From NCBI RefSeq assembly GCF_015555045.1, contig NZ_JADNJQ010000010.1:1-64000 (forward strand): a stretch of DNA of 64,000 bases. Direction: 5' to 3'. The DNA comes from Collinsella aerofaciens (GTDB taxonomy: Bacteria; Actinomycetota; Coriobacteriia; Coriobacteriales; Coriobacteriaceae). A program made the translations under genes and the position numbers. Of this stretch, positions 7,139 through 16,210 are shown one piece after another (position 1 is the first letter of the stretch; each line of letters opens with the position of its first letter). The notes below the pieces were generated by a model, which was not told the DNA's origin, made no database searches, and saw only the letters and a list, made by a program, of their open reading frames with translations.

Positions 7139-9733
7139 TTACTTGTCGGCGGCTGCTTTCTTGGCAGTCGACTTCTTCGCGGTCGTCTTCTTGGCGGCAG
7201 TGGCTTTCTTAGCCGTCGTCTTCTTCGCAGCCGAGGTCTTCTTCGCCGTGCTCGCCTTGGTCGCAGTCTTGCGGCCGCGGGCGGGCTTCTTCTCCTTGGT
7301 CGGGCAGTCCATGTTGACGCAGATACGCCACGGGCCGCGCGCCGTGTTGACCACCACGATGGGGGCGCCGCACTCGGGACAGGTCTCGCCCGTCGCCTCG
7401 AGCTTGCCACGCGCCGGCAGCGGATAACTCACGCCGCAGTCGTCATAGTTGGTGCAGCGGATAAAGCGCTTGCCGCTCTTCTCGCTCTTGTGCGCGATCA
7501 GATCGCCATGGCGTCCGGCCTCGGCACACACCTTGCACTCGCCCACCTTAAGGTCGGGCTCGTAGTTGGTGGGGCATGTGGGGTTCACGCAAATCTCGAA
7601 GGCCTTCTGGCGGAACGGCTGGCACTTAATGCGCGGCGCACCGCACTCGGGGCACACGGCGGCATCGCCCTCGAGAGGGCTTACCTTGACGCCACTCGGC
7701 ACCGGATAGGTCACGTCGCAGTCGGGCCATCCCATGCAGCCGATAAAGCTGCCGCGGGTCTTGGCGCTCGTCTTCATAACCAGGTCCTTGCCGCACTTGG
7801 GACAGGCGCCCACGCGCGCATCGGCCGTGACGGCGTCGCTGATGGCGTCACCCAGCTCCTGCGTATGCTTGAGCAGCTCGTCGAGCACGCCGGCCAGCAG
7901 CGCACGCGAGTGCGTCACGACATGCTCTTCGGTGTCCTCGCCGCGCTCCACGCGGGTCATGTCGCCGTCGAGCTCACTGGTCATATCGGGGCTCGTGATG
8001 CGCGGGGCAAACTGCGACAGCGCATCGATAATGGCGATACCCAGCTGACTCGGCTCCACGGGATCGTTTTTGAGGTAACGCACGGCGTACAGGCGCTCGA
8101 TGATGCTCGCGCGCGTGGACTTGGTACCCAGGCCGCGCTTTTCCATCTCCTGCACGAGCTTGCCCTGGCTGTAGCGCGCGGGCGGCTCGGTCTGCTTGGC
8201 CTCGAGCTTAATGTCGAACACGTCGACCGTGTCGCCCTGCTCCAGCGGTGGCATCTGCTCGTCGCGCTTGAGTCCATACGGGTATGCCTCGCGGAAACCC
8301 GGGGTCACGAGCACGTCGCCCGAAGCCACGAACGGCTCGCCATTCACATCGAGCTCGAGCTTGGTGTTCTCGATGGTCGCAGGACCCATAAGCGTCGCCA
8401 GGAAGCGGCGGGCGATGAGGTCGTAGAGCTTGCGCTGGCCGCCATCGAGCGTGGACGGATCGCCCTCGCCCGTGGGATAGATAGGCGGGTGGTCGGTGGT
8501 CTCGACTTTGCCCCGCGTGGGCTTCATGGGGCCGGCGAGCACCTTTTTGCATACAGGTGCCAGCGCCGGATTGATCTTTGCCAGGTCGCTCACCACGGCG
8601 CCCAGGTCGAGCGTCGCGGGGTACACGGTGTTGTCGACACGCGGGTAGCTGATGAGGCCCGCCATGTAGAGGGACTCGGCGATGCGCATGGTACGCGCAG
8701 GCGAGATGCCCTCGGCTGCGGCGGCAGCCTGCAGCGAAGTGGTCGCAAACGGCGTGGGCGGCTGCTGCTTGCGCGAACGCTTGGTCACCGCGGCGACGGT
8801 TGCCGTCGCAACGCCGTCAACATGGCCGTACGCCGTCTCGGCAGCATCCTTGTCGGTAAAGCGTGCCGTCTTGTGCGCAATCTTAAAGCGGTCGCCCTCG
8901 GCAGCACCCTGCGCGGCGCCCATGCCACGGATCTGCCAATAGTCCTCGGGCACAAACGCCATGCGCTCGCGCTCGCGCTCGACCACCAGGGCAAGCGTCG
9001 GCGTCTGCACACGGCCGGCAGAGCGCACGTTACCAAAGCCGCCAAACTTGGCGAGCGTCAGGTAGCGCGTGAGCACCGCACCCCAAATGAGGTCGATGTG
9101 CTGGCGGCTCTCGCCGGCGTCGGCCAGATTCTGGTCGAGCGAGACGAGATTATCGAAGGCCTGCGTGATCTCGGCCTTGGTAAACGAAGAGTACTGGGCG
9201 CGGGCAACCGGCAAGTCCGGCGCCACCTCGCGCACCTTGTTGAGGGCGTCCGAACCGATTAGCTCGCCCTCGCGATCGAAGTCCGTGGCGATAATGACGC
9301 TGTCAGACTTTTTAGCGAGGTTCTTGAGCGAACGAATGAGTTCCTTCTCGGCCGGTAGCTTAATGACGGGCGCCCAGGTGAGGTAAGGCAGGCTCTCGAG
9401 TTTCCAGCCCTTGATTGAGATGCCATCGGCAAGAAACGGCTTGCGCTTGGTGTCGTAGGGCGGACGCGCCAGGCCATCGGGTATGTCGGCCGGCAGCATC
9501 TCGCCGTCCTCGGTGACCGAATACCAGCCCAGCTTTTTATCGAACAGCACGCTGTCGCAAAAATCGGGCGCTAGGATGTGACCGGCAAGGCCGATGGTCA
9601 CGCACTCCTCGCCCTTCCACTCAAAACGGTAGATGGCGATGTTGTACACCTTGTCCTTTTTGGGCTTGCCCGTGGACAGACGCTCGGCGATCTGACGCGC
9701 GGCGTCGTTTTTCTCGGCGATGATGAGCTTCAA
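7139..9733 (-). CDS. topA: Type IA DNA topoisomerase I
   Basis: The 864-aa enzyme has an N-terminal TOPRIM domain (residues about 1-160, with IIATDFDREGELIG), the RSAGRVQTPTLALV motif, and the active-site tyrosine segment GLISYPRVDNTVYP. The C-terminal third holds four zinc ribbons (CPKC, CPEC, CKVC and CPEC with matching downstream cysteine pairs) and a Lys/Ala-rich tail like histone H1. It relaxes negative supercoils through a 5'-phosphotyrosine link. The active-site context is SYPRVD rather than the usual TYMRTDS, a variant closer to Topo III or archaeal enzymes. The start is TTG at 9733 with AGGAG 6-8 nt upstream. It ends the tat-hyp-topA run; hypB lies 54 nt upstream. Confidence 0.94.
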   Translation of the reverse strand: MKLIIAEKNDAARQIAERLSTGKPKKDKVYNIAIYRFEWKGEECVTIGLAGHILAPDFCDSVLFDKKLGWYSVTEDGEMLPADIPDGLARPPYDTKRKPFLADGISIKGWKLESLPYLTWAPVIKLPAEKELIRSLKNLAKKSDSVIIATDFDREGELIGSDALNKVREVAPDLPVARAQYSSFTKAEITQAFDNLVSLDQNLADAGESRQHIDLIWGAVLTRYLTLAKFGGFGNVRSAGRVQTPTLALVVERERERMAFVPEDYWQIRGMGAAQGAAEGDRFKIAHKTARFTDKDAAETAYGHVDGVATATVAAVTKRSRKQQPPTPFATTSLQAAAAAEGISPARTMRIAESLYMAGLISYPRVDNTVYPATLDLGAVVSDLAKINPALAPVCKKVLAGPMKPTRGKVETTDHPPIYPTGEGDPSTLDGGQRKLYDLIARRFLATLMGPATIENTKLELDVNGEPFVASGDVLVTPGFREAYPYGLKRDEQMPPLEQGDTVDVFDIKLEAKQTEPPARYSQGKLVQEMEKRGLGTKSTRASIIERLYAVRYLKNDPVEPSQLGIAIIDALSQFAPRITSPDMTSELDGDMTRVERGEDTEEHVVTHSRALLAGVLDELLKHTQELGDAISDAVTADARVGACPKCGKDLVMKTSAKTRGSFIGCMGWPDCDVTYPVPSGVKVSPLEGDAAVCPECGAPRIKCQPFRQKAFEICVNPTCPTNYEPDLKVGECKVCAEAGRHGDLIAHKSEKSGKRFIRCTNYDDCGVSYPLPARGKLEATGETCPECGAPIVVVNTARGPWRICVNMDCPTKEKKPARGRKTATKASTAKKTSAAKKTTAKKATAAKKTTAKKSTAKKAAADK

Positions 9734-9787
9734 AAGAGGCTCCTATCTCGTATCTCTGCGGCTACGCCCGCCCGTATGGCGGCCGAC

Positions 9788-10471
9788 TTACGCCCTTGCT
9801 TGCTCAATCTGCCCGATGAGCCAATCGCACCAGGCATCCATGCCCTCGCCCTTGCGCGCGCTCACGGCAAACCGCGGCGCCTGTGGATTGAGGTCATCGA
9901 GTGTCTTAGTATACCTATCCATGTCAAAATCGAAAGCCGGAGCCACGTCAACCTTGTTGAGCAGCTGCGCGCCGGCGTGTTGGAAGATGCCCGGGTACTT
10001 GATGGGCTTGTCGTCGCCCTCGGGCACCGAGAGGATCATGATGGACAGGTTCTCGCCCAGGTCAAAGTCGACTGGGCAGACCAGGTTACCCACGTTTTCG
10101 ATAAAGATGACGTCGATGTTTTCCAGACCCACAGCCTGGTCGAAGGCGTCAACGGCCTCCATGATCATGTTGCCCTCGAGGTGGCACAGGCCGCCCGTGT
10201 TGATTTGGATGGCGGGCATGCCGGCTTCCTTCATGGTGATGGCGTCGACGTCCGAGGCGATATCGCCCTCGATGACGGCGCAGCGCAAGCCGGCCTTGTC
10301 GCGCAGGCGCTCGTTGGTGCCCAGAATCGTAGTGGTCTTGCCCGAGCCAGGGCTCGACAGCACATTGATCACATAGGTGCCTGTCTCTTTAAATCGCTGC
10401 CGCAGCTGATCTGCCAGGCGCTCATTGCGCGACAGAATTGGCGATGCGATATCAATCGTTTTCTCAGCCAT
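9788..10471 (-). CDS. hypB: Hydrogenase/urease nickel incorporation GTPase HypB
   Basis: The 227-aa SIMIBI GTPase has the P-loop SSPGSGKTT at about residue 40, the nickel/zinc site GGLCHLEGNM, NVGNLVCPVDFDLGE, and the guanine-specificity segment NKVDVAP. It hydrolyses GTP to drive nickel insertion into [NiFe] hydrogenase, with HypA. It lacks the N-terminal His-rich nickel store of some HypBs. An AAGGAG site precedes ATG 10471. It lies 55 nt after hypA in the same operon. No hydrogenase structural gene or HypC-F is in the window. Confidence 0.96.
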   Translation of the reverse strand: MAEKTIDIASPILSRNERLADQLRQRFKETGTYVINVLSSPGSGKTTTILGTNERLRDKAGLRCAVIEGDIASDVDAITMKEAGMPAIQINTGGLCHLEGNMIMEAVDAFDQAVGLENIDVIFIENVGNLVCPVDFDLGENLSIMILSVPEGDDKPIKYPGIFQHAGAQLLNKVDVAPAFDFDMDRYTKTLDDLNPQAPRFAVSARKGEGMDAWCDWLIGQIEQARA

Positions 10472-10526
10472 ACTTAGCGCTCCTTAATTTGGCCCCTTTA
10501 TACCCCATCACCAGATGGCTAGCGGG

Positions 10527-10883
10527 CTAATCGTCGGGGGTTTCGATTTCGATACTTGCGATGTCGAGCTCGCGGCCGTGCAGTAGGCGCACATTGGCGC
10601 CACCGCACTGGGGACAACGGCAATGGAAGCGGTCGTGCTCAAAGACCTCGCCGCAGTCCAGACACTCGCTTTGTGGATGGACTTCCTCTACGGCAAGCTC
10701 GCAGCCGCGCGTGAGCGGGTCCTCGTCGCGAAATGTCTCCCATGCAAAGTCGAGTGCCTCGCGCACGACCTCGGTCATATCCCCGATACGCAGCGTTACC
10801 AAAACGGCGCGCGAGGCCCCCGCCCCACGCGCCGCGCTAATCACTGTATCGAGTATGCCGTTGACAATGCCAACCTCGTGCAT
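10527..10883 (-). CDS. hypA: Nickel metallochaperone HypA
   Basis: The 118-aa protein starts MHEVGIV, giving the N-terminal His-Glu nickel site of the family, and has the structural zinc site CLDC...CPQC at about residues 73-94. It delivers nickel with HypB to the hydrogenase large subunit. Length is typical. It begins 6 nt after tatC with GAGGAG overlapping the tatC end, so translation is probably coupled to tatC. The link to Tat makes sense because uptake hydrogenases are folded in the cytoplasm and exported by Tat. Confidence 0.96.
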   Translation of the reverse strand: MHEVGIVNGILDTVISAARGAGASRAVLVTLRIGDMTEVVREALDFAWETFRDEDPLTRGCELAVEEVHPQSECLDCGEVFEHDRFHCRCPQCGGANVRLLHGRELDIASIEIETPDD

Positions 10884-10889
10884 ACCGAT

Positions 10890-11681
10890 TTACTCCTCGT
10901 CGTCCTCGTCGTCCGAGAACAGGTCCAGACGACTCACGAACAAGCCCTCCTTGCCCTCGCGCGCGGTAATGACCACACGGGCGATGGCAAGCGAAATCTC
11001 GTAGAGCGAGAGCAGGGCACCATACATGAGGCCCAGCGTAACGGGCGAGCCGTCGGGCGTAATCACAGCCGATCCCACAAGCAGGCCAACGTATACATAA
11101 CGCCAGGCACCGCGGAAAGCAGCGTAGGACACGATGTGGAAGACGGACAGGTAGAAGATGATGAGCGGCAGCTCAAACGCCACGCCAAAGCCGATCATAA
11201 AGAGCAGCTCCATGTTGACGTAGTTCTCCAGATCGGGCAGCGCCGTAGCGACGGCCGAGGTCTCGCCGATGAGCCACTCAAAGCCCGCGGGAATGATGAT
11301 GAAGTAGCAGAAAATGGCGCCCAGGAAGAACAGCACCGTCGAGGCGAGCACCGTGGGCACGACCCACTTGCGCTCGTTGGGGCGAAGCGCCGGCAGGAAA
11401 AACGCTAGAATCTGCCAGATGATCATGGGCGTGCACATGACCATGGCCATCTTGATGGCCAGCGAGAAGCGCAAGCCAAAGCCGCCGAGCGTGGTAGTGA
11501 TGTAGAACTTACCGTCCGGCACAAAAGAGCGGATGGGGTCTTCCAGGATATCGAGCACCACGGGCGTGGCAAAATACAGCACGATAGCGGCGGCAAACAC
11601 CGACACGACCACGATGGTCAGACGGCGACGGAGCTCTCCCAGGTGATCGAAGAGCGGCATACGCGCAGGTCCGATAGGCAT
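10890..11681 (-). CDS. tatC: Sec-independent translocase TatC
   Basis: The 263-aa polytopic protein shows the TatC start region MPLFDHLGELRRRL, about six membrane segments, and the FGLRFSLAIKMAMV and FGVAFELPLIIF segments typical of the family. It recognises twin-arginine signal peptides and forms the Tat translocase with TatA/B in the cytoplasmic membrane. Its ATG overlaps the TAA of the upstream tatA/B gene by 1 nt (TAATG). The C-terminus carries an acidic DDEDDEE tail. Confidence 0.97.
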   Translation of the reverse strand: MPIGPARMPLFDHLGELRRRLTIVVVSVFAAAIVLYFATPVVLDILEDPIRSFVPDGKFYITTTLGGFGLRFSLAIKMAMVMCTPMIIWQILAFFLPALRPNERKWVVPTVLASTVLFFLGAIFCYFIIIPAGFEWLIGETSAVATALPDLENYVNMELLFMIGFGVAFELPLIIFYLSVFHIVSYAAFRGAWRYVYVGLLVGSAVITPDGSPVTLGLMYGALLSLYEISLAIARVVITAREGKEGLFVSRLDLFSDDEDDEE

Positions 11682-12271
11682 TACTCATCGCCTCCCTTCG
11701 GGGCGTCGGCGGCAGCGGCGTCGTCCTCGGCCTCGAGCTCGCGAGCGAGCTGGTCGACGACAGCCTTGCGCTTACGGGGACGACGGGCGTAGAGGTCAGC
11801 CGTCGTGGGCTCTGCCGGCTCGGGCTCGGGCTCCGGCTCTGCAGCAGGCTCGGGCTCGGCGACGGCAGCGGCAGGCTCGGCCTTGGCGGACTCGGCGCTC
11901 TCGGCCTCATCAGCAGCGCCTTCGCCCTCGGTGGCACCCTCGCTCGCAGCCTTCTCGGCGGCAAGGCGGGCACGACGCTCGGCAAAGGTCTCCTTCTTGG
12001 CGGGCGCTGCCGTCTCGGCGGCATCCTCATCCGCATCGGAATCGTCGTCGGTTGCAGCAGCCTTCTTGGGCTTGACCGGGGCCGACGCGGCCTCGCTTAC
12101 CGGATCGATAATCTCGGACTGAACAACGGCCGTCATCTTTTCCTGCGTCTCGCGGAACTGACGGATGGCACGGCCGATTGTGCGGCCCATCTGCGGGAGC
12201 TTATCCGGGCCAAACAGCAAAAAGCCGAAGACCACGATGATCGCGAGCTCACCCTCTCCAATACCAAACAC
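11681..12271 (-). CDS. TatA/TatB family twin-arginine translocase subunit
   Basis: The 196-aa protein has a single N-terminal membrane segment (FGIGEGELAIIVVFGFLLFG), the hinge GPDKLPQMGR and an amphipathic helix, as in TatA/TatB. A long acidic Ala/Glu/Pro-rich tail follows, with repeated EPEP, then a basic patch RRPRKRK. Whether it works as TatA or TatB cannot be settled from sequence; only one such gene is seen here, so it may do both jobs or a second copy may lie elsewhere. A longer frame from 12316 lacks a ribosome site; GTG 12271 has GGAGG 5 nt upstream and puts the helix at the very N-terminus. The next gene is tatC, with 1-nt overlap. Confidence 0.92.
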   Translation of the reverse strand: MFGIGEGELAIIVVFGFLLFGPDKLPQMGRTIGRAIRQFRETQEKMTAVVQSEIIDPVSEAASAPVKPKKAAATDDDSDADEDAAETAAPAKKETFAERRARLAAEKAASEGATEGEGAADEAESAESAKAEPAAAVAEPEPAAEPEPEPEPAEPTTADLYARRPRKRKAVVDQLARELEAEDDAAAADAPKGGDE

Positions 12272-12424
12272 ACATACCTCCAAGGCTCGATGTGAGTCGA
12301 GCCCGCACCGCGCCATTCGGCCGGAACTCGTCTATTCATTCGGTCAAGTATAGCGCCCGGACGCCAAAACGTCCGAGCGCATCACAAACATATGCCAAAC
12401 GGCACGCCCCTTTTGGGGCAGGGC

Positions 12425-12739
12425 TTATGCCGCCGTGATCGAGATCTCCTGGTCGACGCCCAGCAGCTGAACCACGCGCATCACCGGGGGCTGCACATTG
12501 GTGCAGCTAAAGCGCTTGCCGTGGTCGACCGCGTGGTGCGCGGCGCCCACGAGCACGCCAATGCCCGTCGAATCAATGTAGCTCACCTGGGCAAAGTCGA
12601 GCTCAACGGCCTCGGTGGGCTGCTCGAGCGCCAAGTCGATGGCGTTGCGCAGACTATCGGCATTGGAGATATCAATCTCGCCGGTTACCTTAATGGTATA
12701 GAGCTCTGGCGTGGGGTTGGTGGAAATACCCAAATCCAT
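12425..12739 (-). CDS. STAS domain anti-anti-sigma factor
   Basis: The 104-aa protein is a single STAS domain of the SpoIIAA/RsbV type. The phosphoacceptor serine is in FAQVSYIDSTGIGVLVGA at about residue 57. Unphosphorylated proteins of this type bind an anti-sigma kinase and free its sigma factor. No anti-sigma kinase (RsbW/SpoIIAB type), phosphatase or sigma factor lies nearby, so its partners are unknown. AAAGGAG precedes the ATG at 12739. It is followed by a small GCCCC-AAAA-GGGGC hairpin. Confidence 0.9.
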   Translation of the reverse strand: MDLGISTNPTPELYTIKVTGEIDISNADSLRNAIDLALEQPTEAVELDFAQVSYIDSTGIGVLVGAAHHAVDHGKRFSCTNVQPPVMRVVQLLGVDQEISITAA

Positions 12740-12790
12740 GTATACGCTCCTTTACGTATCGAAAGTGCGGATAGTACGGGAAGCCGCGCG

Positions 12791-14095
12791 TTAGGCGCGC
12801 TCGGCACGCGCAAGCTCGGCAGCGACCAGCTTCACAGCCAGCACCAGCACATCGAGCGCGGCCTCCAGGTCCTCGACTGTGGGATAGCTCGGCGCGATGC
12901 GGATGTTGGTGTCGCGCGGGTCCTTGCCATAGGGCCAGGTAGCACCGGCCGGCGTGAGCTTGACGCCCAGGTCGGCGCAAAGCGCGGCGACCTTCTGGGC
13001 CGAGCCCTCGGGACCATCGAAGCTTACAAAGTAGCCGCCGCGGGGGTGCGTCCAGGTGGCACAGTCTGTGTCGCCCAAGCCCTCGGTGAGCTTGCGCTCG
13101 ACGGCCTCAAAGCGCGGACGCAGGAACTCGGCATGCTTTTTCATGTGCTCCTTGACCGCCTCGATGGTGGGAAGGAAGCGTACGTGGCGCAGCTGGTTGA
13201 GCTTGTCGGCGCTGATAAGGCCGGCCTTCAGGCGCTTGGAGAACTCCGCGATAACCGCGGGGCTCGCACCGATAAAGCCGATGCCGGCGCCCGGGAAGGT
13301 GATCTTGGACGTCGATGCAAAGGCCACCACGCGGTCCTCGGTGCCCGCCGCGCGAGCGAGGTCAAAGATGTTGGCGAGCTCGTCGGTCTCGTCGTACAGG
13401 TCGTGCACGCAGTAGGCGTTGTCCCAGAAGATGCGGAAATCGGGCGCGGCCGCGGGCATCTCGACCAGGCGACGCACGGTGTCCTCGCTAAAGGTGATGC
13501 CCGTGGGGTTGGAATACTTGGGCACGCACCAGATGCCCTTGATGGAGTCGTCGGCGGCAACCAAGCGCTCGATCTCGTCCATGTCGGGGCCGTTGTCGGT
13601 CATCGCGACGGGGACATTCTCGATACCCAAGTCGGCAGTGATGCCAAAGTGGCGGTCGTAGCCGGGAACAGGGCACAAGAACTTGACCTTCTTGCCGTCA
13701 TGCGCGGCCTCGTAAGCCTCCCAGGGCTCGCTGCCGCACGAGCCGCAGCGCCAGAACATGCCAGCGATATCGTGCTCGATCAGCAGGCTCGACGAACCCA
13801 GTACGAGCGTCTGCTCGGCGGGGCAACCCAGGAACTCCCCCGCCAGCTTGCGTGCCGAGGGAATACCCTCAAAGCAACCGTAGTTGGAACAATCGACGTT
13901 GCCGTCGTGCAGATCGGCATCGGCATTGAGGATATCGAGCATGGGGCGCGAGATGTCCACCTGGGAGGGCGACGGCTTGCCGCGGGCCATGTCGAGCGCC
14001 AGGCCCTTGGCCTTGACCTCGGCGACCTCGGTTTTGAGTGCCTCGATGGCGGCATCGAGTTCGGTGGTTTCCATCTTCTGGTAGATCGTCTGCAT
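12791..14095 (-). CDS. PLP-dependent aspartate aminotransferase, AspT-like subgroup
   Basis: The 434-aa fold-type I enzyme carries the PLP lysine in AFASTSKITFPGAG, the N-terminal motif RGKPSPSQVDISRPML, and the DNAYCVHDL segment. These match the subgroup that includes Corynebacterium glutamicum AspT (Pfam Asp_aminotransf) rather than classical AspC. It would interconvert aspartate and oxaloacetate with glutamate/2-oxoglutarate. The ATG at 14095 has AAAGG upstream. It is alone between an STAS gene and a divergent small gene. Confidence 0.9.
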   Translation of the reverse strand: MQTIYQKMETTELDAAIEALKTEVAEVKAKGLALDMARGKPSPSQVDISRPMLDILNADADLHDGNVDCSNYGCFEGIPSARKLAGEFLGCPAEQTLVLGSSSLLIEHDIAGMFWRCGSCGSEPWEAYEAAHDGKKVKFLCPVPGYDRHFGITADLGIENVPVAMTDNGPDMDEIERLVAADDSIKGIWCVPKYSNPTGITFSEDTVRRLVEMPAAAPDFRIFWDNAYCVHDLYDETDELANIFDLARAAGTEDRVVAFASTSKITFPGAGIGFIGASPAVIAEFSKRLKAGLISADKLNQLRHVRFLPTIEAVKEHMKKHAEFLRPRFEAVERKLTEGLGDTDCATWTHPRGGYFVSFDGPEGSAQKVAALCADLGVKLTPAGATWPYGKDPRDTNIRIAPSYPTVEDLEAALDVLVLAVKLVAAELARAERA

Positions 14096-14244
14096 GGGTG
14101 CGACCTTTCGCGAAGCGGGACGTTGCAGTTCGTCTAAGTATAGACCGCCACCGCCGCAACGGTATGAAGCCGTGATAGATTAAGTCCATCGCAATAAATT
14201 ACGAATCGCCGCGCATGCCGGCGTGAGGCGCCCAAGGAGGCACT

Positions 14245-14499
14245 ATGGAGTACGGATCGTTCCAGGCCGAGGAATTCGGCGACCTGCAGCGCCTGGTCGA
14301 CGGACTGTTTTATGACCGCCGCGCCATCGACCGCCTGGATCTCATCGTGCAGGCCGAGATCTTGGACCTCGCGCCCGACCTCATGGAAATCGTCAACCTT
14401 TTGCCGCCCGGCTACTACGACCGCCAATCGCTTTGCGACCAGCTCAACTCCGCCTTGGCCGCCCACGGCTGGGGCGCCGTCTACGGCACCGTGGAATAA
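14245..14499 (+). CDS. Small acidic protein of unknown function
   Basis: I do not recognise this 84-aa protein. It has no signal peptide, membrane segment or cysteine motif and looks helical and acidic (for example LIVQAEILDLAPDLMEIVNLLPPGYYDRQSL). It is supported as real by a strong AAGGAGG 5 nt before the ATG and by a GGGAC-type palindrome plus terminator right after it. An antisense frame over the same region has no ribosome site. The segment LPPGYYDRQSLCDQLN could be a folded motif. No function is inferred. Confidence 0.75.
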   Translation: MEYGSFQAEEFGDLQRLVDGLFYDRRAIDRLDLIVQAEILDLAPDLMEIVNLLPPGYYDRQSLCDQLNSALAAHGWGAVYGTVE

Positions 14500-14501
14500 A
14501 C

Positions 14502-14531
14502 CTAGTCATTTAAGAACGTCCCCATTGACTA
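14502..14531. repeat. GGGAC-type palindrome, CTAGTCATT arms
   Basis: Arms CTAGTCATT and ATTGACTA enclose TAAGAACGTCCCC. It is the same element as 38454-38484 and 60790-60822, placed a few bases after the small gene. Confidence 0.85.
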
Positions 14532-14568
14532 AAACGCCGCTTGTGATGGTGTCCACAGGCGGCGTTTT
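14531..14568. terminator. Bidirectional terminator between the small gene and nhaA
   Basis: AAAACGCCGC and GCGGCGTTTT form a stem with CTTGTG/CACAG extending it; A4 on one side and T4 on the other serve both strands. Confidence 0.85.
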
Positions 14569-14585
14569 CAAACTTGTATATGCTT

Positions 14586-15944
14586 TTACTTGTCTTTGGG
14601 CGCGGGGTGTTTGCAGACCACACTCATGTAGATCATACCGAGCACGGCAGCGGTGACCGAACCGGCAAGGATGGCGGCCTTGGCGGCCAGGACCTCAAAC
14701 TGGGCCGTCGGGAAGGCAAGGCCGCTGATGAGGATCGACATGGTGAAGCCGATGCCGCCCAGAATGCCCACACCGGCAATCATGTGCCAGTTAACGTTAT
14801 GCGGCAGCTCGCAGACCCTAAACTTAACCAGGGCAAACGTCATGCCAAAGATACCAATCGGCTTGCCCAGCAGCATGCCAAAGTACACGCCGAGCGTCAC
14901 CGGATCGGTGAGCAGCGTGCTCATGTCCACGCCCACTAGGCGAACCTGTGCGTTCACGAACGCAAAGATCGGCAGAATCACAAAGTTGACCGGCGTGGAG
15001 ATCAGACGCTCCATGCGGATGAGCGGCGGGGTCACGCGGTGCATGACGCGCTCGACCCTGGTGGTCGAGACGGTAAAGTCATGCTGGCCCAGGATGTGTG
15101 CCTCGTCGTCGTAGCGGTCATCAAGCAGCGGCAGGCACTCGCCCAACCAATCGGTGAGGCTATCGAGCTTGACGCCGCACTTGGCCGGGATGGTAAAGGC
15201 CAAGATGACGCCGGCGAGCGTGGCATGTACGCCGCTCTTGAACATGCAGAACCACAGCAGCAGACCCAGTACCGAATACGGGGCAAGGCGGTAATGCTGC
15301 GTCTTGTTGAGCCACACGAGCGCGCAGGTCACAAGCGCAGCGGCGCCCAACCAAAACGGATTGGGGCTCTGACCGTAGAAGATGGCGATGGCGGCGATGG
15401 AGATAAGGTCGTCGGCGATGGCGAGCGTCGAGAAGAACACGCGCACGCCGTTGGGCACGCGGTTGCCCAAAAGCGACAGCACGCCCAGCGCAAAGGCAAT
15501 ATCGGTTGCCATGGGGATGGCCCAACCGTTGCGGGCGCCGGCATGGTTAAAGATCAGGTAGATGCAGGCGGGAACGACGACGCCGCCCACGGCCGCCAGC
15601 ATGGGAAGCATGGCCTGACGCGGATTCTTGAGCTCGCCGACCGTCATCTCGTACTTAAGCTCAATGCCCACCAACAAAAAGAAAATCGCCATGAGGAAGT
15701 CGTTGACGAAAAGTTCAACGGTAAGACCGGCCGTAAGGTTGCCCAGACCCACATACAGCGGGGTCTCCAAAAAGTGATGGATGGCCTCGTAGGCATCGGT
15801 ATTGGCGCAAATGACGGCGGCGATGGCGGCGATGACCATAACCGCGGCGGAAATCGTGCCGTTCTCGGCGATGCGCTCCCAAATGTCGTGGCGTTCAAAG
15901 CGCTTGCGCTCACGGACGTTGAACAGCTGCTCGGTTGCTGCCAT
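14586..15944 (-). CDS. nhaA: Na+/H+ antiporter NhaA
   Basis: The 452-aa protein has the NhaA hallmarks: MATDIAFALGVLSLLGNRVPNG and the adjacent Asp pair in LAIADDLISIAAIAIFY that binds Na+ and protons, plus about twelve membrane segments. It exports sodium in exchange for protons for pH and salt homeostasis. It is longer than E. coli NhaA (388 aa), with extra N-terminal cytoplasmic residues and a loop near residues 255-290. AAAGGAG precedes the ATG. The gene stands alone. Confidence 0.96.
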   Translation of the reverse strand: MAATEQLFNVRERKRFERHDIWERIAENGTISAAVMVIAAIAAVICANTDAYEAIHHFLETPLYVGLGNLTAGLTVELFVNDFLMAIFFLLVGIELKYEMTVGELKNPRQAMLPMLAAVGGVVVPACIYLIFNHAGARNGWAIPMATDIAFALGVLSLLGNRVPNGVRVFFSTLAIADDLISIAAIAIFYGQSPNPFWLGAAALVTCALVWLNKTQHYRLAPYSVLGLLLWFCMFKSGVHATLAGVILAFTIPAKCGVKLDSLTDWLGECLPLLDDRYDDEAHILGQHDFTVSTTRVERVMHRVTPPLIRMERLISTPVNFVILPIFAFVNAQVRLVGVDMSTLLTDPVTLGVYFGMLLGKPIGIFGMTFALVKFRVCELPHNVNWHMIAGVGILGGIGFTMSILISGLAFPTAQFEVLAAKAAILAGSVTAAVLGMIYMSVVCKHPAPKDK

Positions 15945-16151
15945 GGGCGGCTCCTTTCACGGGAAGGCTCCCGTCTTAAAAAAGCACGGCCCGCCCAAGT
16001 GGCGGCGCCGCGCTCTAACGTATTACGCTTGCATCTAGCCTACCCTGCACGACAAGCACGCAGGCGTGGCCGAAAAGCGGAACCACAGGTTGAACATTAT
16101 TTGCTCAACGGCACGGGCACGCCTGTCCAAGAGACGACGCGGCGCATGCAC

Positions 16152-16191
16152 AAAAAACGACCGGAGCGCGGGGCGTCCGCGATCCGGTCGT
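16152..16191 (-). terminator. Terminator of ppaC
   Basis: Stem ACGACCGGA/TCCGGTCGT followed by T6 on the minus strand, 20 nt after the pyrophosphatase stop. Confidence 0.9.
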
Positions 16192-16210
16192 GGCGTTTGG
16201 TCAACTAAAC

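Noticed and set aside
7058-9262. Long open frame on the plus strand opposite topA
   Set aside because: It is antisense to a clear topoisomerase gene, has no family motif and arises from GC-rich codon bias.
12392-14137. Plus-strand frame opposite the STAS and aminotransferase genes
   Set aside because: Spans two real genes and their spacer with no conserved feature.
14134-14466. Minus-strand frame opposite the 84-aa gene
   Set aside because: No ribosome site; the plus-strand frame has AAGGAGG at correct spacing.
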